Positions 1-10,300 of a DNA stretch of 64,000 bases are shown here, in pieces. The notes under the pieces were generated by a model. That model saw only the letters and a program-made list of their open reading frames with translations. It had not been told where the DNA came from and searched no databases. Source of the stretch: Tolypothrix brevis GSE-NOS-MK-07-07A (GTDB lineage: Bacteria; Cyanobacteriota; Cyanobacteriia; Cyanobacteriales; Nostocaceae). Location of the stretch: positions 31,242 to 95,241 of the forward strand of contig JAHHIJ010000026.1 of assembly GCA_019358985.1 (NCBI GenBank). The letters run 5' to 3'. How positions within the stretch are numbered: position 1 is the stretch's first letter; every line of letters starts with the position of its first letter. The translations under genes and the position numbers were made by a program.

Positions 1-138
1 TAGAGAATAATAAAAATTGTCGGCGTTTTAGGCTCATAGTTAACTCAATTTAAGGTGATACATTAAGGCTGAAGACGCGCTACCTATAAGAATTTATCCC
101 GTTTAAGTCGCATCGTGCTGTAACGTCAGGAAACTTTC

Positions 139-972
139 ATGTCACAAGACAATCCGAATCCACAACCACCACGCAACAAACCAGAACGTCAACCGACGTC
201 AAGCAGACAGCAAAGAACTCAAATGCAGCCATTTTGGAAAGCACAAACTATTAAACTTCTGCGTGGAACAATTGGTGCTTTAGAAAGTACGGTAGAGAAA
301 CTTGAGACACAACCGGCACCCGGTACTAAGCAAACTTCTAGTTTCTGGGGTGGAACTATAGCAAAAATTCGCTCTTTGTTACCAGCAAGTTTGTCAGAAA
401 AGTTGTCAAATACAGCTTTAACGGGAATCATTGCCGCAATTTCAGTAATTTTGATTTGGACAACTTCAACGGTGTTAACAAATAAACCGACTGAAGTCGC
501 AACTGTTCCCCCGGTGTCAGAAACACCATCACCAACTATAACTACCCCACCATTAGAAATCATACCAGAACCGGAGCCAACACCAGAACCAATACCCGAA
601 CCAACACCAGAACCAACACCAGAACCAACACCAGAACCAACACCGGAACCGACGCCAATATTAGAATTGACACCAGAACAACAATTAATTGTAGCAATTC
701 AAAATCAAGTAGGAGAAATTAGCGATCGCTTTGCCTCCGATTTAATCAAATCTATTCAAGCCAACTTTAGCACCAGCAATCTCACTGTAAAGATTAGTGA
801 CGATTGGTATACGCTGAAAGAATCTCAACAAAATAAACTAGCTGCCGATATTCTCCAACGCTCGACAGAACTGGATTTCAGCCATTTAGAAATTACCGAT
901 TCTCAAGATAAATTGGTAGCGCGTAGCCCCGTCGTCGGTACGGAAATGGTGATTTTTAAACGGCAAATTTAG
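139..972 (+). CDS. Proline-rich single-pass membrane protein, unknown function
   Basis: 277 residues, not recognised as a named family. The N-terminal ~90 residues are polar and basic, one hydrophobic segment lies near residues 93-113, and a proline/glutamate/threonine linker (about residues 124-180) repeats the unit EPTP roughly eight times. A folded C-terminal part of about 95 residues begins at LTPEQQLIVAIQNQV and ends in VGTEMVIFKRQI. This is seen directly. The layout suggests a cytoplasmic N-terminus, a membrane anchor and a C-terminal domain held away from the membrane by a rigid arm. The ATG is preceded by AGGAAACTTTC, a reasonable ribosome-binding site. It lies 112 bp upstream of the large secreted repeat protein on the same strand, so cotranscription is possible but unproven. 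Confidence 0.75.
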   Translation: MSQDNPNPQPPRNKPERQPTSSRQQRTQMQPFWKAQTIKLLRGTIGALESTVEKLETQPAPGTKQTSSFWGGTIAKIRSLLPASLSEKLSNTALTGIIAAISVILIWTTSTVLTNKPTEVATVPPVSETPSPTITTPPLEIIPEPEPTPEPIPEPTPEPTPEPTPEPTPEPTPILELTPEQQLIVAIQNQVGEISDRFASDLIKSIQANFSTSNLTVKISDDWYTLKESQQNKLAADILQRSTELDFSHLEITDSQDKLVARSPVVGTEMVIFKRQI

Positions 973-1084
973 GGGTTTATTCTTAATAGACCACTAGAAT
1001 TAATTCTCGTTATATGGTTTATTTGTTAGTGGCGCATGTAATTTTTCTTGGTTACTGCCAAACATTAATAAATATATATACGTA

Positions 1085-4000
1085 ATGAGTAATCGTTGGG
1101 GCTGGTTGATAGCGATCGCATTAGGTAGTAGTATTTTTTGGGGAAACAATGCATCAGCGCAAATTACCCCAGATGGCACTTTACCGAATAATTCCATTGT
1201 CACACCGGGCGGTAACATCTTAAATATCACCGGCGGAAGTCAAATTGGAAACAATTTATTCCACAGTTTTCAAGAGTTCTCCGTTCCCACTGGTGGCACC
1301 GCTTTTTTCAATAATGGTCTTGACATTGGGAACATTATCAGCAGGGTAACGGGTAATTCAATCTCCAATATTGATGGATTAATTCGCGCAAATGGGACAG
1401 CTAACGTATTTTTACTCAATCCCAACGGAATTATTTTTGGCAATAATGCTAGTTTAAATGTTGGCGGTTCCTTTGTTGGTTCTACAGCTAACGCCATTCA
1501 ATTTGGAACTGCTGGGATTTTCAGCGCAACTACGCCGAATGCACCCACACCATTATTGACAATCAATCCTTCGGCATTGCTATTTCTTCAACCTTCACCA
1601 GCCGCAATTACAAGTAGGTCAATAGCACCCGCAGGTGTGGATTTAACAGGGGTTGAAGTTACAGGTTTGAGAGTGCCAGATGGTAGGAGTTTACTATTGG
1701 TGGGTGGCGATGTCAATGTTGATGGTGGTAGCCTGAGAGCTTATAACGGACGCATCGAATTAGCCGGATTAGCTGCACCTGGGAATGTTGGGTTAAATTT
1801 CACAGGGAATATACTCAGCTTGGGTGTTCCTAATGTGCCGAAAGGGAATGTATCTTTAACTAATGCGGCTGAGTTAAATGTGCGTGGTAGTGATGGGGGT
1901 AGTGTTGCTATCAATGCTCAAAACTTGAGTTTAGCGGGAGCAAGTAAAGTCAGAGCGGGGATAGACACGGGATTAGGTACGCTCCAAAGCGTAGCGGGAG
2001 ATATTGATATTAATGCTACAGGGTCAACTATTTTAACTGATGATAGCTTTATTGCTAATGTGCTTCAACCATCATCAGTGGGTAAAGGTGGAAACGTCAA
2101 TATTACTACAAGTTCCCTTGCCCTAATTAACGGCATTAGCTTAAATACTAATAACTTTGGGCAGGGGGATGGTGGCAACATTAATCTTAATGTTCGTGAT
2201 GCCCTGACTTTGTCTGGAGTGGGTGAAGTCGGAAGCAGTGCGATTTTAAGCAGTTTACAAGCTCAAGCCGTAGGTAAGGGAGGTAGTATCAATATTACTG
2301 CTGGCTCAGTTTCCTTAGCAGATGGCGCTTTTCTGATTTCCAGTACTTTTGGACAAGGAGATGCTGGTAATGTATCCATACAAGCTAGAGATTTTGTTTC
2401 TCTTGTTAGTAGTAGCAATATCTTCAGCAATGTGGAAGCAGGGGGAGTAGGCAATGGTGGTAACATCAATATTAAATCTGGTTCCTTTTCATTGGCAGAT
2501 GGCGCTTTTCTGAGTTCCAGTACTTTTGGGCAGGGAAATGCTGGTAATGTCTCAATACAAGCTAGAGATTTTGTTTCTCTTGCTGGTAGTAGTACTGCTA
2601 TCTTCAGCACTGTGGAAGCAGGGGGAATAGGCAATGGTGGTAACATCAATATCACGGCATCTTCACTCTCGTTAACTGATGGCTCTCAACTGCAAACTAT
2701 ACTGCGTAGGAGTGATACCCAGAATAACCTTTTAGGGGGTCGAGGAAATGCAGGCAATGTCAACATTGATGTCAATGGTGCGGTTATTATAGCTGGGCAA
2801 AGAAACGGACTTACTAGTGGAATTCGCAGCTCTGTGGGGACTGGAGCGACGGGTAATGCCGGTAACATTAATATTAAATCTGGTTCCTTTTCCTTAACAG
2901 ATGACGCTGAACTAAGTTCCGGTACTTTTGGACAAGGAAATGCTGGTAGTGTATTCATCCAAGCATCTGATGCTGTTTCCTTTATTAACGGTGACATTTT
3001 CAGCACTGTGCAACCTGGAAGTGTGGGTAATGGCGGTAATATTGATATTAAAGCTGCATCACTCACCTTGACTGATGGCGCTCAATTAATAACTAATGTA
3101 GAAGCAGCAAATGATACACTTCCTGGTGGGCGTGGAAATGCAGGAAATGTAAATATTGATGTTTCAGGTAAAGTCACTATTTCTGGTGTAAAAGACGAAT
3201 TTGGCAGCGCCATTTTGAGCCGTTTAAGAAGGGATGCAATCGGTAATGGTGGTGACATTAATATTAAATCTGGCTCTTTTGAACTGAGTAATGGTGCTTT
3301 ACTAAGTGCCAGTACTTTTGGAGAGGGAAATGCTGGTAGTGTATTCATCCAAGCATCTGATGCTGTTTCCCTGGCAGATGCAGACATTTTCAGCAATGTG
3401 CAACCTGGAGCGGTAGGTAATAGTGGAAATATCAATGTTAAAGCCAGAACTCTCTCCCTAACTGATAACTCTAGTTTGTTTGCTACTACTTCTGGACAAG
3501 GAAATGCGGGAAATATATCTGTACAAGTGACTGATTCTGTTTCTCTGGCAAATAGTATTATCTTCAGCAATGTGGCAGATGGAGCGGTAGGTAATAGTGG
3601 AAATATCAATGTTCAAGCCAGAACTCTCTCGCTAACTGATAACTCTAGTTTAGTTGCTACCACCTTTGGACAAGGAAATGGTGGAAACATATCTATCCAA
3701 GCGACTGATTCTGTTTTTTTAGCAGGTCAACTTAATGGTATCACCACCAATGTGTCAGATGGAGCGGTAGGTAATGCTGGAGATATCAATATTCAAACTG
3801 GTTTGTTTACTTTAACCGATGAGTCTCAAGTTGGTGCTACCAACCTTGGGGGGAAGGGTTTAGCTGGCAATATTTTTATCAATACAGCGAATGATTTTTC
3901 TATCACTAGAGGTGCTTTTGTCAGTGCTGCTAGTTCTGGCGAAGGTAATGCTGGTAAGATAACAATTCGCTCTGGTGGGGCTGTTTTGATTTCCGGACGT

Positions 4001-5512
4001 GGCGATCGCACAAGTAGTGCAGTTACTAGCGGTATATTAGATTCAGGGGTGGGTAATGGTGGTGATATTGAGATCCAAGCGCGTAGTTTCTCTTTGTCTG
4101 ACGGTGCTGATTTGTTTACATTCACTGTTGGTAAAGGTAATGCTGGAAATATCTCGATTAATACGATAGATGACTTTACCGTTAAAAATGCTTCAGTGGC
4201 AACTTTTACCTCTGGACAAGGTAATGCTGGTAAGATAGCCATTCGTGCAGGGGGGAATGTCTCGATTTCTGATCGGGCAAACTTCTTGAGTAGCGTAGCA
4301 CCAGAAGGAATAGGTAGTGGTGGAGATATTGAGATTCAAGGACGTAGCTTCTCGTTATCTGATAATGCTCAATTATTTACTGCTACTTTCGGCAAAGGTG
4401 ATGCTGGGAATTTTCAAATTAATACATCTGGCGATATTATTATCAAAAGTGGCGGTCAGATCAGGGCTGATACTTTTGGACAAGGGAATGCAGGAAATGT
4501 CTCAGTTAATGCTGGTGGTACAGTTTCCCTTGATGGAGTAGGTTTTGATGGTTCTAGAAGCGGAATATCTACTCAAGTCACAGCAGAAGAAGGATTTGTA
4601 GGCAGAGGTGAGGGTGGCAACATTAATATTACTGCCCGAAATCTGTCTATTACCAACCGTGCAGCATTAACTTCTAGCAGTTCGGGACAGGGAAACGCTG
4701 GAGATATCAATATTAATACTCGTTCTGTCCGACTAGATAACCAAGGTATGATTGCCGCATCAACTAATTCTGGCAATGGTGGAAATATTAACTTAACAGC
4801 CGCAGATTTTTTACTGTTACGTCGTAACAGCAGTATTTCCACAACTGCTGGGTTGACTCAATCAGGTGGCGATGGTGGTAATATCACTATCAATACACCT
4901 TTTATCGTTGCCGTACCCAACGAAAATAGCGACATTACAGCAAACGCTTTCACTGGCAGAGGTGGCAATGTTAACATTCGTTCTCAAGGTATCTTTGGTA
5001 TTGAAGCGCGTCTTCAACCCACACCACAAAGCGATATTACTGCTAGTTCTCAATTTGGACTCAGCGGTGATGTAATTATTAAGACTCCCGATATCGACCC
5101 CACCCAAGGATTAGTCGAACTACCCACAGGTTTAACTGATGTTTCGCGACTTGTTGACACTAGTTGTGCTGCGATCGCTGGAAAAAACGGTAGCGAATTT
5201 ATTGTTACTGGACGCGGTGGTTTACCCCCCAGTCCTGACGATTTTCTCAGTAGTGATGTAGTGTGGTCAGATAATCGCATGAATGCAACCATAACACAGC
5301 AACCTGCAAAAAGTGCGTTAGCGCAGCTTAACGTTCGCGGAGCGTCTCCGACAGGAGAAGTTATCGCTTCACCACCCTCAAAAACAAAAGCTATAGAAAT
5401 TATACCTGCTACTGGTTGGATATTTAATCATCAGACGGGGGAAGTAACGCTGATTTCCTCTGCACCTAATGCGAGTAATTCCGGCTTTACTCCTCCTAAT
5501 TGCTCTAAATAA
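1085..5512 (+). CDS. Filamentous haemagglutinin-type secreted repeat protein (TpsA-like)
   Basis: 1475 residues. A signal peptide (about residues 1-25, ending ASA before QITPDGTLP) is followed by a haemagglutination-activity (TPS) domain, about residues 26-170, with the typical NGLDIGNIISRVTG and FLLNPNGIIFG stretches. The rest is a long right-handed beta-helix made of imperfect repeats with a GNAGN(V/I) or GNGGNI turn roughly every 60-70 residues. The C-terminal block has FIVTGRGGLPPSPDDFL and IPATGWIFN, usual in cyanobacterial members. Family knowledge: such proteins are exported by a TpsB/Omp85-type partner and act as adhesins or surface filaments; no TpsB gene is visible here. Residues about 1409-1429 ([20 protein letters not shown]) are encoded by a 61-bp repeat that also occurs, inverted, in the next gene. 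The start is the ATG directly before the signal peptide. Confidence 0.88.
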   Translation: MSNRWGWLIAIALGSSIFWGNNASAQITPDGTLPNNSIVTPGGNILNITGGSQIGNNLFHSFQEFSVPTGGTAFFNNGLDIGNIISRVTGNSISNIDGLIRANGTANVFLLNPNGIIFGNNASLNVGGSFVGSTANAIQFGTAGIFSATTPNAPTPLLTINPSALLFLQPSPAAITSRSIAPAGVDLTGVEVTGLRVPDGRSLLLVGGDVNVDGGSLRAYNGRIELAGLAAPGNVGLNFTGNILSLGVPNVPKGNVSLTNAAELNVRGSDGGSVAINAQNLSLAGASKVRAGIDTGLGTLQSVAGDIDINATGSTILTDDSFIANVLQPSSVGKGGNVNITTSSLALINGISLNTNNFGQGDGGNINLNVRDALTLSGVGEVGSSAILSSLQAQAVGKGGSINITAGSVSLADGAFLISSTFGQGDAGNVSIQARDFVSLVSSSNIFSNVEAGGVGNGGNINIKSGSFSLADGAFLSSSTFGQGNAGNVSIQARDFVSLAGSSTAIFSTVEAGGIGNGGNINITASSLSLTDGSQLQTILRRSDTQNNLLGGRGNAGNVNIDVNGAVIIAGQRNGLTSGIRSSVGTGATGNAGNINIKSGSFSLTDDAELSSGTFGQGNAGSVFIQASDAVSFINGDIFSTVQPGSVGNGGNIDIKAASLTLTDGAQLITNVEAANDTLPGGRGNAGNVNIDVSGKVTISGVKDEFGSAILSRLRRDAIGNGGDINIKSGSFELSNGALLSASTFGEGNAGSVFIQASDAVSLADADIFSNVQPGAVGNSGNINVKARTLSLTDNSSLFATTSGQGNAGNISVQVTDSVSLANSIIFSNVADGAVGNSGNINVQARTLSLTDNSSLVATTFGQGNGGNISIQATDSVFLAGQLNGITTNVSDGAVGNAGDINIQTGLFTLTDESQVGATNLGGKGLAGNIFINTANDFSITRGAFVSAASSGEGNAGKITIRSGGAVLISGRGDRTSSAVTSGILDSGVGNGGDIEIQARSFSLSDGADLFTFTVGKGNAGNISINTIDDFTVKNASVATFTSGQGNAGKIAIRAGGNVSISDRANFLSSVAPEGIGSGGDIEIQGRSFSLSDNAQLFTATFGKGDAGNFQINTSGDIIIKSGGQIRADTFGQGNAGNVSVNAGGTVSLDGVGFDGSRSGISTQVTAEEGFVGRGEGGNINITARNLSITNRAALTSSSSGQGNAGDININTRSVRLDNQGMIAASTNSGNGGNINLTAADFLLLRRNSSISTTAGLTQSGGDGGNITINTPFIVAVPNENSDITANAFTGRGGNVNIRSQGIFGIEARLQPTPQSDITASSQFGLSGDVIIKTPDIDPTQGLVELPTGLTDVSRLVDTSCAAIAGKNGSEFIVTGRGGLPPSPDDFLSSDVVWSDNRMNATITQQPAKSALAQLNVRGASPTGEVIASPPSKTKAIEIIPATGWIFNHQTGEVTLISSAPNASNSGFTPPNCSK
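5310..5370 (+). repeat. 61-bp coding repeat, copy 1
   Basis: This stretch inside the TpsA-like gene is perfectly repeated, inverted, at 5743-5803 inside the Uma2 gene. In both genes it is read in the same frame and gives [20 protein letters not shown]. It contains the dyad GGAGCGTCTCC. Confidence 0.95.
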
Positions 5513-5539
5513 TATCATGTCCGGTAAATTACTTACAAT

Positions 5540-5622
5540 TGTAAAGACGTTCCGGCGGAACGTCTCTACGACGGTTGCGTTGTAAAGACGTTCCGCCGGA
5601 ACGTCTCTACGACGGTTGCGTT
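5540..5622. repeat. Two tandem 41-bp units, each with a palindrome of the constant-arm family
   Basis: Two copies with a 41-bp period. Each has GTAAAGACGTTCC, a central SCGG and GGAACGTCTCTAC, then GACGGTTGCGTTG. The palindrome centres differ (GGC versus GCC). It lies 28 bp after the stop of the TpsA-like gene, so the hairpins could also end its transcript, though no clear T-run follows directly. Confidence 0.9.
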
Positions 5623-5690
5623 GTTTTTATTATTGTTAATTAAACGGAGATGATATAAGTAAGTAATTTGATAAATTTCACATTTCATCC

Positions 5691-6305
5691 TCATCCTTGC
5701 AAAACTTCAGCAGCAGTTAACTGAAGATTAGCAAAAATTGAAGAAGCGATAACTTCTCCTGTCGGAGACGCTCCGCGAACGTTAAGCTGCGCTAACGCAC
5801 TTTCTCCCTGATAAACTCGCTCATCATAAAATCCCTCTACCCATTCCAAAACCGTCACCTTTTGGGCAATAGGATCAACAATCCAATACTCCGCAATTCC
5901 CCGTGCTGCATACTCCGAACGCTTATAACGATAATCCCGACTTTCCTGATTTGGACTCACCACCTCAACCACCAATAACGGTGGTGGCATATCCATTAAA
6001 ATTAGAGAGCGTGTAGCACCTTGCATTACCGTCGCTAACTCTTCTGAAAACACCACCAAATCAGGCACACGTACCCCCACCATTCGGCTATTCACAGCAA
6101 TTTCTGTTTTCATGCTTAATCGATAAAATGGAATTCCCAACTGCAAGAAATAAGCAACTAAAAACATCACTATCCGGCGATTTAGCTCACTTTCTAATGG
6201 CATTTGAATTAATTCTCCATTTTCTAATTCATATAAATTATCCGTCCCATCGTCATAATTAAGGAATTCTTCAAAGGTCATCTTTTTAGCGGCTGCAACT
6301 GTCAT
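5691..6305 (-). CDS. Uma2 family protein (PD-(D/E)XK nuclease fold)
   Basis: About 204 residues. It opens with [11 protein letters not shown] and [11 protein letters not shown], and later has [20 protein letters not shown] and [13 protein letters not shown], the order typical of Uma2/DUF820 proteins. These are very abundant in cyanobacteria and have a predicted PD-(D/E)XK nuclease fold; their cellular role is unknown. The ATG at 6305 is chosen over a TTG at 6320 because GGGAGAAA sits just upstream of it. Residues about 168-188 are the 61-bp-repeat insertion near the C-terminus, leaving the downstream [16 protein letters not shown] in frame. It stands alone, convergent with the TpsA-like gene. 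Confidence 0.85.
   Translation of the reverse strand: MTVAAAKKMTFEEFLNYDDGTDNLYELENGELIQMPLESELNRRIVMFLVAYFLQLGIPFYRLSMKTEIAVNSRMVGVRVPDLVVFSEELATVMQGATRSLILMDMPPPLLVVEVVSPNQESRDYRYKRSEYAARGIAEYWIVDPIAQKVTVLEWVEGFYDERVYQGESALAQLNVRGASPTGEVIASSIFANLQLTAAEVLQG
5743..5803 (-). repeat. 61-bp coding repeat, copy 2 (inverted)
   Basis: Exact reverse complement of 5310-5370 over 61 bases; the flanks diverge at once on both sides. Here it lies in frame inside the C-terminal part of the Uma2 gene. Confidence 0.95.
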
Positions 6306-6342
6306 TGCTTTTTCTCCCAATAGTTAGCTTGTATTGATTATT

Positions 6343-6398
6343 TTAACAATGCTTCCAATTTCTCCATTCCCCGTGCCATTTGCGTAAGTCCCCACCGG
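6343..6398 (-). other. Possible displaced coding tail next to nanE
   Basis: Read on the minus strand, this segment has an open frame ending LTQMARGMEKLEALLK followed by TAA. It directly follows the tandem copies of the nanE 3' end. It could be a relic of a gene tail pushed away by the duplication, or chance coding. No function can be assigned. Confidence 0.25.
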
Positions 6399-6632
6399 CG
6401 CCTACCGTAAAGACGTTCCGGCGGAACGTCTTTACATTAGTGCTGATTGATACGCTTGAACTTGCAAATCTATCCCGGTAATTGCGGTACTTACAACAAC
6501 GCCTACCGTAAAGACGTTCCGCCGGAACGTCTTTACTTAGTGCTGATTGATACGCTTGAACTTGCAAATCTATCCCGGTAATTGCGGTACTTACAACAAC
6601 GCCTACCGTAAAGACGTTCCGGCGGAACGTCT
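6399..6632. repeat. Tandem copies of the nanE 3' end plus a palindrome (period about 100 bp)
   Basis: Two extra units (about 6399-6499 and 6500-6599) repeat the last ~65 bases of nanE joined to the palindrome GTAAAGACGTTCC...GGAACGTCTTTAC (palindromes at 6407-6435, 6508-6536 and 6608-6636). The unit touching nanE is the third. The two extra copies are almost identical and differ from the gene copy at a few bases, so they were amplified after the first split. Each extra unit still reads AITGIDLQVQAYQSAL in its own frame. Confidence 0.92.
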
Positions 6633-7301
6633 TTACATTAGTGCTGATTGATATGCTTGAACTTGAAAATCTATCCCGGTAATTGCGGTACCTACAACAA
6701 CAGCAAACGCTCCTAAATCTATTGCTTGACGCGCCATTTGAGGTGAGGAAATGCCACCTTCACAAATGGCGGGAATGTCTAATTGTACCATCTGCTTGAG
6801 GAGTTCCCAGCCGGGGGGAGCAAGATGCTTAGTTGCAGCAGTGTATCCAAAAAGCGTTGTCCCTACAATGTCAGCACCAGCTTTTGTCGCTAAAATAGCC
6901 GCCTCGATTGTATCTACATCTGCCATTACTGGTTTGCCTAATTCCTGATGAATCCGGGCAATGATATCATTGAGAGTCTCACCACCAGGACGATTTCTCG
7001 TAGTCGCATCGATCGCTATAATATCCGCTCCCGCTTTTGCCACCGCAGACGCATGATGAAACTGTGGTGTAATATATACATCAGTTCCAGCTATAACTTG
7101 CTTCCATAGCCCAATAATTGGCACTTTCACTTGTTCTCGCACGGCGCTGATGTGCGCTGGAGTATCGATTCTTACGCCAACTGCACCGTTATTTACAGAT
7201 GCTAGAGCGATCGCAGCAATTACTTTTGGTTCATGCAGTGGCGAATCAACAGGCGCTTGACATGAGATAATTAGTTTGTGACGTAGGGTTTCTATTGACA
7301 T
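6633..7301 (-). CDS. nanE: Putative N-acetylmannosamine-6-phosphate 2-epimerase
   Basis: 222 residues, TIM-barrel. It converts N-acetylmannosamine-6-phosphate to N-acetylglucosamine-6-phosphate in the cytoplasm. Visible NanE features are LIISCQAPVDSPLHEP at the N-terminus, AIALASVNNGAVGVRI, VPIIGLWKQ, DIIAIDATTRNRP, PVMADVDTIEAA, DIVGTTLFGYT and AICEGGISSPQMARQAIDLGA. The reading frame ends in a TAA that belongs to the flanking palindrome (CTAATG then TAAAGACG), so the present C-terminus QSALM was probably set by repeat insertion; the two further copies of this end downstream agree with that. The ATG at 7301 follows a purine-rich CCCCTCCATG context. There is no sialic-acid operon around it, so its metabolic setting is unclear. 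Confidence 0.88.
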   Translation of the reverse strand: MSIETLRHKLIISCQAPVDSPLHEPKVIAAIALASVNNGAVGVRIDTPAHISAVREQVKVPIIGLWKQVIAGTDVYITPQFHHASAVAKAGADIIAIDATTRNRPGGETLNDIIARIHQELGKPVMADVDTIEAAILATKAGADIVGTTLFGYTAATKHLAPPGWELLKQMVQLDIPAICEGGISSPQMARQAIDLGAFAVVVGTAITGIDFQVQAYQSALM

Positions 7302-7391
7302 GGAGGGGGATGGGGGAGAGGAGGCGATCGCTTATGAATTAAACCTCAAACTAGCGTATAATATTTCATCTGAAAACGGTAATAGAAGATT

Positions 7392-10300
7392 ATGCATCGA
7401 ATAAATGCCACATCTGTAGGATTAAACAACTCAGAAGGCGTAGTTTTTTTTGAACAAACTCCAGCCCCTTTGGTGTTTATTACGGCTGCTGATACCGATA
7501 TTCAGACTTTAGCCGTTGCATTTCCCAAATTACCATCAACATTTCCGGCATTAAGAGTTGCCAATTTATTACAGTTACAGAATCAAATAAACATTGACAC
7601 ATACGCCGAGCAAGTTTTGGAATTTGCCCAGGTAATAATTTTACGACTATTAGGAGGACGTTCTTATTGGTCTTACGGTTTGGAAGTAGTGCAGGAAATT
7701 GTCGAGCGTAATGGCACAACTCTCATTGTAATGCCAGGAGACGATGCTCTTGATGGCGATTTAATCACTTTATCAACCTGCCCTCTAACTGCTGTAAACC
7801 AAGTATGGCAATACTTCCGCGAAGGTGGTGTAGAAAATATTGTCAATGCTTTCAAGTATATTGCCGATACTTGCCTTTCAACTTCTTTTAATCCCCCATC
7901 ACCGCAAGTAGTGCCGCGTGTCGGTTTGTATTCCCCCCCCGTAGAGACGCGATTAATCGCGTCTCTACCCAAAGTCGGCATCATCTTCTACCGCGCTCAT
8001 TATCTAGCGGGAAATACCAAGGTGATTGATGCTTTGTGTGAAGCTTTGGCAAAGCGGAATTTAGAACCTGTGCCTTTGTTTATTTCTTCATTGCGCGATC
8101 CTGATGTCCAAGCTGAGTTAATCGAGTTTTTCCAGCCAAAGGACTCAGAACAAGTTGCGCTGCTTTTGAATACTACCAGTTTTTCTTTGGCGCGGTTGGA
8201 TACAGAAACACCCCAGCTGGAACTTTGGCAAAAATTAGATGTGCCGGTGTTGCAGGTTATTCTTTCTAGTGGTTCCCTTCAGCAGTGGGAGTCGCAGTTT
8301 CAAGGACTTTCACCCCGCGATATGGCTATGAATGTAGCTTTGCCGGAAGTGGATGGACGGATTATTAGCCGCGCTGTGTCTTTTAAAGCTGTGCAAACTC
8401 GCAATCCGAATTTAGAGACGGATGTGGTAGTTTATGAAGCGATCGCCTCACGGATTTCGTTTGTCGCTGATTTGGCAGCGAATTGGGTGCGTCTACGGTT
8501 AACACCACCCGAAGAACGTCATGTAGCTTTAATTTTGGCTAATTATCCCACCCGCGATGGTCGCATTGCGAATGGTGTGGGATTGGATACGCCGGCTAGT
8601 TGTGTGGAAATTCTTAAGGCTTTGCAATCTGCGGGATATCATGTGGAAAATCTACCCGCAGATGGAGACGAGTTGATTCAATGTCTTATAAGTGGGGTGA
8701 CGAATGATCCCGAAGGTCGGGACTGGCGTCCGGTACGGCAATGTGTTTCTATGGGGGAGTATGGGGAGTATTTTAGTGGTTTACCGGAGGGGGTAAGGCA
8801 GGCTGTTGGTGAGCGGTGGGGTTTTGAAACGAACCGCAGAGAAGCGAAGGACACGAAGGAAGAAGAAACTAAGTATTATTCCCCCCCTCTCCCCCTCCCC
8901 CCCTCTCCTCCTTTCCCCATTCCCGGTGTTCAATTCGGTAATGTCTTTGTGGGTGTTCAGCCGGCGCGGGGTTATGATATTGACCCTAGCTTGAATTATC
9001 ATGCGCCAGATTTGGAACCAACTCATGCTTATTTGGCTTTTTATTATTGGGTAAGGAAATGTTTTGCTGCTGATGCTGTGGTTCATGTGGGCAAACATGG
9101 AAATCTGGAATGGCTACCTGGTAAAAGTGTGGCTTTATCGGATGGTTGTTATCCGGAAGTGGCTTTGGGAGCGCTTCCGCATTTGTATCCTTTTATTGTG
9201 AATGATCCTGGTGAGGGTTCACAAGCAAAGCGTCGCGCTCAAGCGGTGATTATAGATCATTTGACGCCGCCGATGACTCGTGCGGAACTTTACGGTTCTT
9301 TGCAGCAGTTGGAAAATTTGATTGATGAGTATTATGAGGCTGAAAGTTTAGATCCTTCCCGTTTACGGACGATAGGCGATCGCATTACTCAATTAATTCT
9401 TCAAGAAAATTTACATCTCGATTTTCAAGTTAGGCAAAATCAAGAGTCTTCTGTTTTACCTTTTGATTTATCGGTTTTACCTTCTATTGATGGTTATCTT
9501 TGTGAATTAAAAGAGGCTCAAATCCGCGATGGGTTACACATTTTTGGCAAATGTCCTGATGGTCGTCAGTTGCGAGATTTAATTGTGGCGATCGCACGTC
9601 TTCCCAATCGTCATCATATCGGATTTACCCGTGCGATCGCTGAAAATTTAGGTTTAGATTTTGACCCCATCACAGCAAATTTGGCAGATGCGTTTTTTCT
9701 CACGCAAAGTACCAAAAACGCAGAGTCTGAAGATGATGAGCTTTCGATCAAACGCGAGAAACTTAATCATTGTCGCACTTTAGGCGATGTTGTTGAAGTC
9801 TTAGAAGAATACGCAGCCGAATTAGTCGAACAATTGATTACAGACGCGATTAATGGCATCTCTTGTACAGACGCGATTAATCGCGTCTCCCCCGTTTTAA
9901 ACTGGATACAATCGCGTCTTCTCCCCGCTCTCCAACAAACGGACGAAGAAATTACTTATTTATTACACGGACTTGATGGGGGATATGTTCCTAGCGCTCC
10001 TGCCGGCGCTCCCACACGCGGACGCCCGGAAGTGTTGCCTACAGGTAGAAACTTTTACTCAATTGATATCCGCGCTATTCCCACTGAAACCGCTTGGGAT
10101 ATCGGCAGGAAGGCAGCGGAAACTCTCATTGAAACTTACACCCAGGAAAATGGGGAGTATCCAAAAACACTAGCTTTATCTGTGTGGGGAACTGCCACAA
10201 TGCGGACTGGCGGTGATGACATCGCTGAGGCGCTAGCTTTGCTCGGTGTGCAGCCTGTGTGGGATGGGATGGCGCGGCGGGTGGTGGATTTGGAAGTTTT

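Noticed and set aside
2263..4242. A set of minus-strand open frames of 126-175 residues across the TpsA-like gene
   Set aside because: They are shadows of the repetitive coding sequence; their proline/leucine-rich translations are antisense readings of the GNAGN repeats.
6343..6567. 74-residue minus-strand frame containing AYQSALSKDVPAERLYG
   Set aside because: It reads through the duplicated nanE 3' end and the palindrome, so it is a product of the repeat array rather than a gene.
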